A DNA stretch of 64,000 nucleotides from Sodiomyces alkalinus F11 (GCF_003711515.1 NW_021167079.1:5435989-5499988), one strand, 5' to 3'. Positions 46,205 to 58,127 are shown, numbered from the stretch's first letter. Numbers and translations are program-made. Notes: generated by a model not told the origin, from the letters alone.

Positions 46205-46460
46205 CCCCTACATCAAACACCAGCCCCATCCGTAACTCTTTCTCCCGCAGCAGCCGTTCGCTTGACGTTCAGCAGCAGGAAACGCGCGAGCCTCAGTCCA
46301 AGCTCGCTTCGGATTGGCGACCTCAACATTCCATGCTTTACTGACCACAACAACCTGCACTCCAGTATACTCCGAATCGATCCTCCTCGCGTTGGATATT
46401 GGAGTTCCCGGATTATCCAGAAAGAATGCACTGATGTCCGTCACGGCTACCTACCCCGTC

Positions 46461-48615
46461 ATGGCAGACTTGAAAGAGCCAGCACATGGGAACCTTTGGC
46501 CCAACTATGGTGCCCCGGTGCATCAGTTGCCAGCTCGATTCAACAGCAGCCTCGATCCGGGATTGTCAAGTCACTCAACCACGCCGACGCATCCAGCACG
46601 ACCACGTAACGGCCTTCCTCCAGCGGACAGCACGGGATATCCATACAATCGATATGCACACGACGAGTCGGATACTTACGATAGACCCCATCATGCTAAT
46701 CTGTCCTCCCAGCACGGCTACCACGAAAGCCTAAAGCGTCCATATTCGCACGTGGAGCAGCCGCCGTACCAGGAAATCGTCCAGGATCTCAGACATGATG
46801 GGTCGAAAATGACCGTGAACCACGACCATAAACTCTTGTCCTTCAAAAAGGTTCCGGACAAGCACACCATAGTCGACCAGCATGGTCGCATACAGCAACT
46901 CGAACTCTCTGCTCAGCTTCACGGCATGTTCTTTCTGTCTGAGATGCCTTCCAGTACTAGCGATGGGACGGTCCTCCAACCGGAGCTGACTTGCTACCGA
47001 CGAAACCTCTTCCAGATCAGCGGTTCGCTGATTACTTCCCGGAGTCCGCTGTCCGTTATCACTGAAGCGGGCGAAACTGTGCCCGTCAGTAGTACCGAGG
47101 TGACCGTCTCCGCAATGGAATCGGTGGACGGCCACCCCGTGCGGCTGATCGTCATCCCTTGGAAGACCCCGCCACCGAACTCGTCCGAGGTCACCCAGGG
47201 CCCGGACCAGGAGCCTCCATCACTTCCCTTGATACCTTTCCAGGAGGACGGCACAGAAACGGAAGGAGAATACGCAGTATACCCAATCGGATGGAGACGG
47301 CTGCAGTTTCGAATGTGAGTTGGAAGAGTTTGGGCGCACTTGCAACCCACGGTGATGCTGACATGCAATCCCTAGTGCGACGGCGAATAACGGTCGACGG
47401 AAGGAGCTCCAGCAACATTTCGTCTTGCACCTGAAAGTTGTTGGCACCTTGACCAACGGTAGCAAAGCTGTCCTCGCAGAAGCGATTACGGCTCCCATTG
47501 TAGTGAGAGGAAGAAGCCCGCGAAACTTCCAGGCAAGAAAAGAGATCCCGCTCCTAGGATCGAGCGCTGGGTCGAGGGGACAAGCCTTGGTAGAGACGGG
47601 GGTCGGAGTCGTTGCTGGGCCACTAACGGTGAAGCCTCACGAGGCCAAGGCGAGAGGCCTAGACATACAAGTGCCGCGGGGAGCTTTCACTTTCACCAGC
47701 GGCGGCCCAAGGATGCCCAGTACCCAGCTGGGACCTGTTCGACAAAGGTAAGCAGCGGTTCCTTACGGGGTTTTCCGGACGCTTCCGTCGTATGGCGACA
47801 AACCCCCCTTTGGGTTGAACACGGTACTGACGAGTAACAATAGCTCATACTCGAACTGGGCGCCAGCAACCATTATGCCGTTGCCTCAGAACACGACGCC
47901 CGCCACCGCCAACTATCCCCCGACAACAATGCCAGGCGAGCATTATCCCAAGGCACCCATATCTAGCGCGCCAGTGTTTGGCGCAGACTCACAAGATATT
48001 CCTCTCTCGGCCGGCGGGGCGCCAGTTCAGGTGCCCATGGCGTCGAACGAAGCTCCTAGACAACCACAGCCAGTAGCCCGCACGTCGTATTCGTATGCTC
48101 AGTCGACAACGGGGCCCCCGCCCCTGTCTTTGTCAACGACGACAGATGCAGCAGCAAGCATCCCGAGATATGTCGACACCAATCCTCGTCCGACGAAGAG
48201 TCCTCGTCATGGGAGCCACCCCTCCATCAACAGTACTAGCTCCATGGGGAATAATGATGGGTCTTCCGAATATCGATACAGCTCGTCGTACCCGCCTGTG
48301 AACCAAAACACCAGCGAGATGCCGGTGCCGAATTATGGGACGGATGCTCCCTCGGGAACGAACCCTACTCCGCCACGGGAATACTACGCACCTGCAACCG
48401 GATGGACGACGTCAGCAGGAGAACCAACCTCAACCATGGCGTATGCCAATGAGAGCAGGTCCTACACGTCTCCAGGGCAGTACAAGAGCAGTACCGCCGT
48501 CGCTCCGGCGAAGAGCGAACCCTTGGGGGCGACTACAGGTCCATCCGCAGTCTATAATGGCCCACAACGAGGATCATTCGACGCGATGAACCATTATTCT
48601 TGGCATGCCGTTTGA
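46461..48615 (+). CDS. velC: Velvet-family regulator, VelC-like
   Basis: Exons 46461-47314, 47376-47747 and 47844-48615, 665 residues, phases 2 and 2. The velvet domain occupies about 130-370. It opens with LLSFKKVPDKHTIVDQHGRIQQLELS, carries LTCYRRNLFQISGSL in the middle, and continues across intron 1 as WRRLQFRIATANNGRRKELQQHFVLHLKVVGTL. It ends near SPRNFQARKEIPLLGS, a pattern shared with DNA-binding velvet proteins. VeA would show a different N-terminal layout. Velvet proteins dimerise and control sexual development, conidiation and secondary metabolism; VelC favours sexual development in Aspergillus. The C-terminal 250 residues are disordered, rich in Pro, Ser, Thr and Tyr. The start is uncertain: MADLKEPAHG at 46461 is used, but an in-frame Met lies at 46434 and the upstream sequence is broken by the gap. 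VosA or another velvet paralogue is the alternative. Confidence 0.85.
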
Positions 48616-50226
48616 AACAGAATGGTGCCGGGTGCGCGGCGATGAATATCCCGCTGAACATATGGGTAGCATGTATGGGATTCATTCCTCTGCGACTCCC
48701 TTGTCGGGCTTCCGCTGGGCCTTTTTCTTTTCTTCTGTTCGTCCTTTTCTTCGTCTTTTCTTCTTCTTTTCCTGGCGTTTCGGGGTGCGAATCACCTGGG
48801 GCCGGTAGGCGGTGACTTGGGATTGGTGACAACTGTATGAATACTTCGACACGAGCTTCGTTCGAGGCGGGAACGAGATCCGCCTTGTCGTCCACGTCGT
48901 GAGTAGGGTACCGGAGCTGTTGGATTCAGCGACATGTCATGCTGGCTGAACACGATATTTTTTCCCCCTGTCGCGAGCACGGAGGTGTCTTTGTATATAG
49001 CAGGGGCTTGTCGGAAATCTCTTGGTTTCTTTGCGAGGATAATGGATTTCAGACGCCAGTTGGTCTGTCCTTACTCCAGCACATGGCCATCCTGCTGCCA
49101 GAACCGACTCGAGGGACGTACAACATAGCGGCGGCGGATATTTGGTTTTTTTAAGACGGGCCTTGGCGTTGGTCGGAAGGTCTCGATGCTCTTTTCTCGG
49201 AGCACCCAAGGCAACCGATCCGAGGAAGCTGGCGATTCTGAGATGTGATGCCAGGTGATTGGGGTTTCCTTCGTATATGAGGCAGAGTCGTGGGGATTTT
49301 GGTAGTAAGTAGGTAGCAAACAAACTGGGAGCGATCCAAACCAGCCTCTTAACCCTTAGATCCAGTGAAGTATAATATGGCCAGAGCGGTAAAGTGTGGT
49401 GTTGTCGAATGTCTCATGGCCTGGGCGTAGTAGATTTCCCAGTCACCCAGCACGGCAGCGGGAGCCCGGTTCTTGGAAATCTAGTCTGAAGGAGCTAGTT
49501 GGATACTGTAGTGAAAACGCAAGAATGGGGTCCATCAAAGCGCAAGGCGGGCCATAGAACATGGAAGAGCAAGAGCGCAAGGATGTTAGGCACTGCGGAC
49601 GATGATGAATAAAATAAAGGTGTATCTCAAAGGGGTTTCCTATGACAGGATGGTCCGAAGAAAGTGCTCATAGGCCGGACCTATGTAGAAAACGATTAGA
49701 AGTAGGAGTGACGAGGAGAGAAAAGCGATGAGACAAAACCTTGGGGGGAAGGAGAACGAGAGCCGGACCGGAGGTCGGAGACCAGGGACATTGGTTCTCG
49801 GGTCCGGTATTAATACCAGTCAGCCCAAGCACGACGAAAAGATCGACTTCGAACTTTGAGCCTGGGAACATCCCTGGTCCCCCCTCACGTTACTTTTGCA
49901 GAGAAAGTACAAAGTAATGGCCGAAAAGGGCGAAAGTAGGCGGGAGAGGCGGGGCGTGATGCGGCTCCGCAGAAAGGTTCACAACTCCGAGAGTCATGAT
50001 GGTGGGGGTTGGGCTAATGGAGATGATAATTATTAGTTGGCCGTCACATACTGAGAGAAAACGGCCCCGTTCTGCCTCCCCGTGGACCAGTGGTGAACCC
50101 GAAAACAGGCCAGGTCGGCAAAGGCAACAGGGTTGGCGCAGGCGGATCCTCAGAAGGAAGTGTGTCATTGCTGAGAAGGAGGAGGGGAAACGATCCCAAG
50201 GAAAAAGCCACTTCGGCGAAGTGAAG

Positions 50227-50240
50227 TACGAAGTAGGTAC
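50227..50240. repeat. TACGAAGTAGGTAC, second copy
   Basis: Exact 14-bp match to 42711-42724; intergenic. Confidence 0.8.
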
Positions 50241-50349
50241 GGTATTGGCCTTGGGTGCTCCGTACCTTAGACATGGTTCATGGATGATGGAAAGGGGTGC
50301 TTGCTGCTGATCCAGGCGGCTGGGACCGACGGAATACCCTATCCGGAAT

Positions 50350-50360
50350 GTACAACGTAC
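50350..50360. repeat. 11-mer GTACAACGTAC (velC-DUF2011 interval copy)
   Basis: Exact match to 29370-29380 and 40178-40188, here extended to the overlapping ACGTACGT. Confidence 0.75.
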
Positions 50361-51447
50361 GTCGTGGTCTTGCATGCCTCTGACTTGTGCATTTATTAAG
50401 TGGTGGTGGGAAAAGTCTCGGGAGCGGCAGCGGTAGCTGATTTCTGATATCTAGAATCTTGTTGATTGGGTTCCGTTGACAAATCTCTGGCGGATTGTAT
50501 CTAATGGTTAAACCCCAGTGATGACTACTCCGTACTTGAAATATTTACGGACTGTAATCGGACTTGAGTCACCTCGGCTTGCATGGTTTTGACGTTCCCT
50601 AACAACTTTCTCATGTCAAGAGAGGACTGAGAGACAATTGGAGGATTTGATGAGAATTACAACAACGTACCCTACCTACACGTGTAGAGGAAGGACGATC
50701 GACAGCAGCGTATCCCGTCTTGGCTATGTGATTAGTTACACTGTACACGTAAGGTAGATAGGCCCCCTGTTTAGGTAGCTTGCACTCACTGGTTTGGTTA
50801 AACGTTAGATCCCGCCCTCCGCGCCGGGTCACGAGGCTATTCTCCACTGACGGCATTCTCCAGAAGGTACCTACTCCCGTATCACAGCTTCTCGCGCGTT
50901 TTCTCCTGCTTAATGTTATCCCCTCCATAAGTACTTCACGGGTATGCCCTAACTGCCCTTAGGCAGTTAGCCGTCAACCAAAAAGAAAAAAAGAAAAAAA
51001 AAAAAGAATACGTTCGCCAGCCTCTAGCCGTCACTGGGATCGTATTCATCAGTTGCTTTCATCCCTAAATTTTTGTTTCCGTCTCTGAAGAAATTGTCAC
51101 TGCAGGTGGGTGAGGAAGGAAAAATTGATTAAAGGGAGCAACACGACCTGAAACCGCGGGTCTTTACTAAGGTTTCAATATTGCAACCTCAGAAGTGCCA
51201 GCAAAACGTCACTGCGACCCTTGGACCAGGCCCAAGCAGGGATGTTTCCCTAGCCCAGGTCCCCGAGGTCCCCGAAAGCAACGCTAGATCATCCAAACCA
51301 GCACACGGTACCTACTCGGACGCGTTGTTACGGACATTACTTTGTCTCCGAAACAGAAGCCCATCAGGGGAGCCAAACGACTTGTCAAGATCGAATTCCG
51401 CAACCCACCCTGCGGAATCAGAGAAAGCTCGGGTGTCAGCATCCCGC

Positions 51448-52464
51448 CATGTTCCAGCTCCTGGATGCTAAACGGTCAGTTTTGTGGTCGCAGGAACATT
51501 TTCTCATTATTCGACTCCAGCCCACCGATTTATCACGACACCGTGCTTGCTATTGCTGCTATGCCTAGGCCTATGGACTGACTTGACCACTCATAGCGTC
51601 CGACGGGAAGATCTTGCTGACTCGGCCTCGGACGAGTCCTCATCTGGTGATGAGAATGATTCGCCCCATGCTGAGCTGAGGGCGAAACTCCATGCGCGCC
51701 TTGCGAGCGCTCTCAACCTTGGCGAATTTCTGCAAGCCCCCATCACTGCTCCTGCATCGGCGGCCAACGAGGAGCGTCACGGCCAAGACTCGGAGTCGTC
51801 TGCCGCTCAAGAAGGACATGACGCAGAAGATGCGGAGGAAGCGTTCGAGTTTCGGCTTTTTGGCACGGCCCAGCCACCGGTCAAAATCGTCATCCCAACC
51901 GACGAGATGGAAGGCGGGCCCGGAGGGGAAGGTGGCATGTTGCGACGGCGGCCAGTATCCTACTACCTCGCTCATGCGCCGACTCCAGCCCAGCAAGCCG
52001 AGTTCGCCACCGCCGCCGTCAGCGGGGAAGATGTCCTCCGCCGCGCCCAGCAGCGGTGGTGGGGCATGGAGATGCCCTGGAAGGTGACGCACATCACTGC
52101 CCAGACGAAAACCAAAGGCGGGCGAACCGTGTCGGTATCCTTCTCCCCAGCAACAGCAAACGGAGCGTCCCAAGGGACGGAGAAGGAGAGGAAGAAGCCG
52201 AATAGGCGGCCCGGGAAGAAGAAGCGTATCGCCATGCGGGTGAAGGCCAGGGAAGCCCAGCGCAGAGCCGAGGAGGAACAGAAGTCTAAACTGACGAAGG
52301 AGGAGGCGATGCGTGAGAAGAAGAAGAAGCTGAACCGGCAGAAGAACCAGAAGAGGCGGGCCAAGGCTAAGGAGGCCAAGATGGTCAACAAGTCTACGAG
52401 CGAGATGGGCGAGGGTGAAACCAGGGATCAGGACGCGAGTTCTGTTGCTTCAAATGATTCGTGA
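51448..52464 (+). CDS. DUF2011-family nuclear protein
   Basis: Exons 51448-51473 and 51597-52464, 297 residues. The 26-nt first exon encodes MFQLLDAKR; the splice (phase 2) gives KRVRREDL, the family's conserved start. The middle matches DUF2011: AFEFRLFG, then RRRPVSYYLA, AVSGEDVLRRAQQRWWGMEMPWKVTHI, and a PGKKKRIAMRVKAR block. The C-terminal 80 residues are very rich in Lys, Arg and Glu and probably form a long charged helix with nuclear or nucleolar localisation. The biochemical role is unknown; the basic tail suggests ribosome biogenesis or RNA binding, which is inference. The short first exon is easily missed; without it the frame begins inside the intron (51484). Confidence 0.85.
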
Positions 52465-53576
52465 GGAGGAATTTATAGCGGGCGTTATGGGCGCTCGATG
52501 ACAGATCCAGCTGATATTCAGTGTTGTATTGAAAACAGGAAGCAGGGTTGGTTTACTCGAAATTCGGCAGCCGCAATGAGTTCAGCGTCGCCCTTTCTTT
52601 CTTTTCCCCTTCTTCTTCCTTTTATTTCCCCCGCGCGTTCTCTGCGTCTACTTCTCCCCTGAGATAGACAGCACGGATTTAGTACGGGGCATGGAATTCC
52701 CGTACGCATAAGGGCGATGGTTGACCCTTTCCGGCTACTCTTTCATTCTTCGACGAAGTCAGGGACATGCCCTATTATCATATTATCACGAATCTGTGTG
52801 CACTAGGTAGTGCTCCAACTACGGGGATATGGATTAGATAAACATCAGGAGGACTGGCTTTTTTGATCATGTCATGATTAGGAGCGTCTTGTTTTGATAC
52901 AGTCACCATCGAATTCTGAGAACTGGTCGCTGGTTTGAACGGAATGGCCAATCACGAAAACAAAAATACAAAAGAGAGACAAAAGAAAGGAGATAGTCTT
53001 ATTATGTTGTTTGTATATAAAAACCTCAAGTCTTTTTACCAACAGCTTCAGGAGGAGATCTTTCCATCCCTGAAAGCTAGTGTTCGATAGGGGACTTATC
53101 GTACTTGTTGATGCTCCGTCTACCCAAATCATGTCGCGAAACTACACTTCAAACACAATCATATAGAGAGTCTACAGAGTTAGTCTAGACTTGTAAACGC
53201 AGTACGAAGACCGAAGGTTATTCAACCTTGAAATTGTCCTCTAGTCCCTTACCTTATATAACTGTTCCTGCTCCTTACCTAATCAAACTTTTTGGCATGA
53301 GTGGGGCTTTGAGGTAAAAGGAATGTGGAGCTCAGGAAGTGCCCGGGACAGCTTGAGTAATGCCGGGATGGAACTCGCGTGTTACCTGCTGCCCCTTGAT
53401 ATCTGCTGGCGGCTTTCGAAGGTGCAAAAAAATTTCCCAATTCATCCCCATCCACATCTCCCGACACGACCTCTCCAAACTTCACGCGAACACCATCCTT
53501 TTCTTCCCCCTACCCCCTCTACATTCTTTTTCTGTATGTTGTAATTTCTTAGCAATTCTTTAATAAGTGGAACAAA
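52465..53576. other. Intergenic region upstream of mitochondrial EF-Tu
   Basis: No gene seen. It is AT-rich at 52965-53030. The EF-Tu promoter has a C/T-rich run (53450-53530) directly before the start. Confidence 0.55.
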
Positions 53577-55100
53577 ATGCCTGCTGCGTTCCGCGCCATT
53601 TCTCCGTTTGTACGGACGGCGCAAGCTTCCCTGCGCCAGGGTCGTCTCAACCCCTTCCAAGCTGCACTCAAGACGCAACATGTTTCCCCCATCCTCAACA
53701 TCTATCGCACATACGCGGTCTACGACCGGAGCAAGCCCCACGTCAACATTGGTGCGTCGGCGAAATACTTCCACCTCTAAACTGGCTGGCATTTGAACTG
53801 ACCGTACATCCTTGAATAGGCACCATCGGTCACGTCGACCATGGCAAGGTACGAAATTTCTGCATGATTACCCGCATCTTCCTCGAGGAAAGAGAAAGAC
53901 GAAAAGAAGAGAACATAAAAACAGGAAAGGAAAAGACAAAAGAAAGCTGACGCTCGAATTTGACAGACTACTCTATCAGCTGCTATCACCAAGCGTCAAG
54001 CAGAGAAGGGCCTAGCCAGCTACCTAGACTATGGCTCCATCGACAAGGCCCCGGAAGAGAGGAAGCGCGGTATCACAATTTCCGCGTCGCACATCGAATA
54101 TTCCACAGAAAACCGTCATTACTCGCACGTTGACTGCCCTGGTCACGCTGATTACATCAAGAACATGATCACCGGTGCCGCCAACATGGACGGCGCCATC
54201 ATCGTCGTCGCGGCCTCCGATGGTCAAATGCCCCAGACCCGTGAGCATCTCCTCCTCGCCCGTCAGGTCGGTGTCCAGAAGATCGTCGTATTCGTCAACA
54301 AGGTCGACGCCATTGATGACCCTGAGATGTTGGAACTTGTCGAGATGGAGATGCGCGAGCTTCTCAGCACCTACGGCTTCGAGGGTGACGAGACCCCCGT
54401 CATCATGGGCTCCGCGCTGATGGCCATGAACGACCAGAAGCCTGAGATTGGCGCGCAAAAGATCGACGAGCTCATGAAGGCCGTTGATGAATGGATCCCC
54501 ACCCCCCAGCGTGACCTTGACAAACCCTTCCTCATGGCCGTCGAGGACGTTTTCTCCATCTCCGGTCGTGGCACCGTCGTCAGCGGTCGCGTCGAGCGTG
54601 GCGTTCTGAAGAAGGACTCCGATGTCGAGATCATCGGCAAGGGCCATGAGGTCATCAAGTCCAAGGTCACCGACATTGAGACCTTCAAGAAGTCTTGCGA
54701 CGAGTCGCGTGCCGGTGACAACTCTGGCCTCCTCATCCGCGGTGTCCGCCGCGAGGACATTAGCCGCGGTATGGTCGTCGCCGTCCCCGGTACCGTCACC
54801 GCCCACCAGACTTTCCTGTGCTCCCTCTACGTCCTTTCCAAGGAGGAAGGTGGCCGCCACACTGGTTTCCGCGAGAACTACAAGCCCCAGATTTTCCTCC
54901 GCACCACCGACGAGGCCTGCGCTCTGACCTTCCCTGAGGGCACCGAGGACGCTGCCCACAAGGTGATCATGCCCGGCGACAACGTTGAGATGGTTGCCCA
55001 CCTGCACCATCCCAGCGCTATCGAGGTCGGCCAGCGGTTCAACATCCGCGAGGGTGGCAGGACTGTGGCCACGGGTCTCATTACCCGCATCCTGAAATAA
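53577..55100 (+). CDS. tuf1: Mitochondrial elongation factor Tu
   Basis: Exons 53577-53751, 53820-53848 and 53967-55100, 445 residues. It delivers aminoacyl-tRNA to mitochondrial ribosomes. The first 48 or so residues are Arg/Ser/Gln-rich, lack acidic residues and fit a matrix-targeting presequence (cleaved near [17 protein letters not shown]). The P-loop GHVDHGKT is split: the 29-nt second exon encodes TIGHVDHGK and the third begins with [15 protein letters not shown]. Other GTPase motifs are [12 protein letters not shown] (switch I), [17 protein letters not shown] (switch II), NKVD and GSAL. Domains 2 and 3 are complete, ending TGLITRILK. Codon use is strongly biased to C-ending codons, as in highly expressed genes. 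A 328-codon antisense frame (54024-55010) is a shadow of this bias. It converges with S29. Confidence 0.96.
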
Positions 55101-55942
55101 GGGATCACCAAGTATGCAGGAGCAAGCTTGGACGGATGGACGACAATTGCACAGTCATGACTGTCTTCCGGGGCAGATTCGACTAAGTGCAAGAAGGGAG
55201 CGGAACAATGTTCGCAGGCAAAACAAAAAAGGGGTGTTGCCGGCTTGAATTTTCATGATCTCATGTACGACTAACCTGCATGCATCCATACTTTGAGTCC
55301 CAGGCTCTTCTGTACATTCATCGACTTCCGGGCTTAAAAGCTCTCCGCTCTCCTTCTCCCTTGTCTTCTAGTTGTACTTTTAGATAGATGCCGAATCTGG
55401 GAATAATGCACATTTACCAATGGATGGTCGGTGTTTCCCCCTAACTCTTGTTCGTAAATCCGTTGACTTGCTGATAAGTCCATAGCGGCAACATCAGCGA
55501 GTTGTGTAATTGTGAAGATGCATTGCGACGATTCAAAGTAAGAATGGCAAAAGGCATAATGCCTGATTGGTCTCCTATTCAGGCCAAGGTCTTCACCTCA
55601 TTGACACAACATCAACTCGCCCCGAATTACGTAGCCAGAGATGGGCATTGGTTCCATCGTTTTGGTGATTTGGCTTGTCAGATGCCGTAGCATTCATCTA
55701 TCCTCAGAGGAATGCCCGGCCGAATGCATACCGTCGTCCGTACTTCCATGCAAAAGTAGAATACCGAGAACTCCATCCGTATTCCTTCGGGATTGAGGGG
55801 AAGCCTCTACCTTCCCTATGATGAACAAGGTGTTGCCTTTTTATCCTCCCCAGGCACTGCTAGGCCGAACTTTTCTCGATATGCCGAAACGAAACTTTGC
55901 CCTCCTCAGCTCAAACCCCCTTCGATTGGTATCGTGACGCCC
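55101..55942. other. Convergent intergenic region (EF-Tu / S29)
   Basis: Holds the 3' UTRs of both genes; no coding signal seen. Confidence 0.6.
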
Positions 55943-56378
55943 TTAACGGTACTATTGGCCCCTGGTGTTAGTCTTCGCTCGGTGTTCCTTTTCGTTTTAC
56001 CATCCTCTTGCTATCTGGTGATAGAAGGGTAGAGTTCGCACCTTGTTGAAGCCAATGTCCTTGGCCTTCTCGCGGAAGCACTGACGGCAGAGGTTGAGGT
56101 CGTACTTGCGGATCAGACCGGCCGAGTGCTTGCAGACGCGGCTATAATATAGCATTCCGTCAGCATTTGTTTCCTCCATGATAAAAACATATCAACCCAA
56201 TGTCTCCCCCCCAAAACACAAATGGACATAAAAATCGACATGTAATGGCGGGAGAATGATTCGAGGGCATTCGGAGGGGAGGTGGGGAGCTTTCGGATTG
56301 TGTAGGTTCGGCATACCAAGAGCGGGAGCCCTTGCCGTAGCTGCGCGGGCGGGAGTTCCAGACGGATTCGTGAGACAT
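55943..56378 (-). CDS. rps29: 40S ribosomal protein S29 (uS14)
   Basis: Three exons: 56378-56317, 56141-56042 and 55951-55943, 56 residues, exactly the family length. It sits in the 40S head near the mRNA path and binds zinc. The assembled protein starts [21 protein letters not shown] and has the four zinc cysteines as CRVC (split by intron 1) and CRQC. It continues [26 protein letters not shown]. Intron 2 (donor GTGCGA, branch CTAAC, acceptor AATAG) leads to a 9-nt last exon coding Tyr-Arg-stop, giving FNKYR, which matches the FNKFR-type ending of fungal S29. Without that splice the frame would run to an unrelated tail ([14 protein letters not shown]). Introns of 175 and 90 nt are relatively large. 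It is divergent from PDI. Confidence 0.93.
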
Positions 56379-56917
56379 GCTGGGCAGATGAGTTCTGTCT
56401 TGCGAGACTGACGAGTTGGTGGGCTTGATGAGATCTTGTCTGTCGTCGTCGTTGAGCGGACTGGGTGGGTGGGTAGTGCGGCGCGTCTGGTCGAGCTTTT
56501 CGTAAGGACAGGGTAAATTTTGTGTGGGATTTCTCGAATTTTTGCGGTGGTCTCCCATTGGAGGAGGGTTACTGTCCAAGCGAGGCCAGGTATGGGTGGT
56601 CTGTGCACCAAGTGTCTGAAGCACGTGATGGAGCATGCTCAACCCCTGACTGCACCGCTAACCTCTATTGGATTAGCGTCTCTCCTTCGATAACGATAAC
56701 GATAATGCATTGGTGGCTTGAAATCGTCAACCAGGTGGGTGATGTAACAAAGCAAGCTGGCTTCTTTCTGATTTCAAAGCCTTTCTATCAAGCATTCTAA
56801 CAAGATAGCACTGGCATTTGCTCTGGTGTGACCGTCTGCATATCGTTTTTATTTTGACACCCCTCTTTTTGCTATCATTCACACACATTCTGGGTCAATC
56901 CTAATCTCGTACCCGCA
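56379..56917. other. Divergent promoter region (S29 / PDI)
   Basis: About 540 bp between the two start codons. It contains a direct repeat CGATAACGATAACGATAA (56688-56706) and no gene. The side towards S29 likely holds the S29 promoter and leader. Confidence 0.6.
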
Positions 56918-58127
56918 ATGGTTCTCTTGAAACCTCTCGTCCTCGGAGCTCTTGCAGCTACCGCAGCTGCCAAGTCTGCCGTCATTGACCTTCTCCCATC
57001 CAACTTCGACAAGGTTGTCTTCGAGTCTGGCAAACCCACCCTTGTCGAGTTCTTTGCCCCATGGTGCGGCCATTGCAAGACCCTCGCTCCTGTGTATGAG
57101 GAGCTGGCCCTCTCCTTCGAGAGCCACAAGGACAAGGTCCAGATCGCCAAGGTCGACGCCGACGCCGAGCGAGAGCTAGGCAAACGCTTCAAAGTCCAGG
57201 GCTTCCCGACTCTCAAGTGGTTCGACGGCTCGAGCAAGGAACCTGAGGAGTACAATGGCGGCCGCGATATCGAAAGCCTGACCAACTTTATCATCGAGAA
57301 GGCCGGCATCAAGCCCAAGAAGGCCCAAAAGCCCCCTAGCGAGGTTGTCATGCTGAGGGAGGGGACTTTTGAGCAGGAGACTGGCAGTGATAAGCACGTT
57401 CTTGTGGCCTTTACCGCCCCTTGGTGCGGACGTACGTCGCTCCCTTCCTTTCCCTATTTCCATTCTGATTCGTTACGCCTATTCTCTTATGACGGGCCGA
57501 CAGCTAACGCCGGCGCCTTGCTTACTTCCAGATTGCAAGAGCCTTGCTCCTATCTGGGAGGCCATCGCCGACGACTTCGCCCAGGATGAGGACGTTCTAA
57601 TCGCCAAGGTCGACGCCGAGGCGGAGCACAGCAAAGCCCTCGCGAAATCCCAGCGCATCACCTCCTATCCGACCATCAAGTATTTCCCCAGGGGTTCGAC
57701 TGAGGCGGAGATCTACAGCGGCGGTCGCACCGAACAGGCCTTCCTGGACTTTATCAACGAGAAGGCAGGCACCCACCGTGCCGTCGGCGGTGGTCTTGAC
57801 GCCATCGCTGGCACCATCTCCGCCCTCGATGCCGTTGTCGCGAAATTCACCGGCGGCACTACACTTTCTGAGGCGGCCGAGGAGGCTCAAAAGGAGGCGG
57901 CTGCCTTGGCCGACGGCGCTCAGCAGAAGTATGCGGAGTACTATGTGAAGGTGTTCAACAAGCTCAACAGCAGCGAGGGTTGGGCGGCCAAGGAGCTTGC
58001 CCGTCTCGAGGGTATCCTCGCTAAGGGTGGTCTCGCCCCCTTCAAGCGGGATGAGCTGACCAGCAAGACCAACATCCTCCGGAAGTTTGTTAAGGACACG
58101 GCTGAGCGTGTCCGTGAGGAACTGTAA
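56918..58127 (+). CDS. Protein disulfide isomerase, two thioredoxin domains plus ERp29-like C-terminus (ERp38/TigA type)
   Basis: Exons 56918-57431 and 57532-58127, 369 residues. It forms and rearranges disulfides in the ER lumen. A signal peptide occupies about 1-18. Two a-type domains follow, with active sites WCGHCK (Cys50, Cys53) and WCGHCK (Cys170, Cys173); the second is split by the intron (phase 1) between CG and HC. The C-terminal 95 residues (AVVAKFTGG..LARLEGIL..KRDELTSKTNILRKF) form the all-helical ERp29c/D domain typical of fungal TigA and plant PDI-D. The protein ends REEL rather than HDEL or KDEL, a weaker-looking retrieval signal. An internal KRDEL is not C-terminal and should not count. 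Codon bias is strong. Confidence 0.93.

Larger units (their letters stand above)
36869..46460. other. Gene-poor region of about 9.6 kb
   Basis: I could not support any gene here. Open frames reach only about 150 codons, run on all strands without preference, and show no domain, splice-linked continuation or coding bias. Notable contents are an AAAAT microsatellite (37553-37586), eight copies of TACGAAGTA/TACTTCGTA between 39159 and 45523, three TAAGGTACCTTA palindromes (42588-42929), GTACAACGTAC at 40178 and 41708, and a 19-bp hairpin at 45506. No transposase, LTR pair or terminal repeats were recognised, but highly decayed elements cannot be excluded. The last kilobase, with the 35-N gap, should be the velvet gene promoter and leader. 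Confidence 0.55.
48616..51447. other. Intergenic region, 2.8 kb, between velC and the DUF2011 gene
   Basis: No supported gene. It contains a pyrimidine tract just after velC (48720-48780), TACGAAGTAGGTAC (50227-50240), GTACAACGTAC (50350-50360), TACTCCGTA (50526-50534), and an A-rich run (50980-51007). Confidence 0.5.

Noticed and set aside
46031..46609. 192-codon frame across the assembly gap
   Set aside because: It contains N-derived X residues and overlaps the velvet gene in another frame.
54024..55010. 328-codon open frame antisense to EF-Tu
   Set aside because: It mirrors the strongly biased C-ending codons of tuf1; composition is typical of a shadow frame and no domain is seen.
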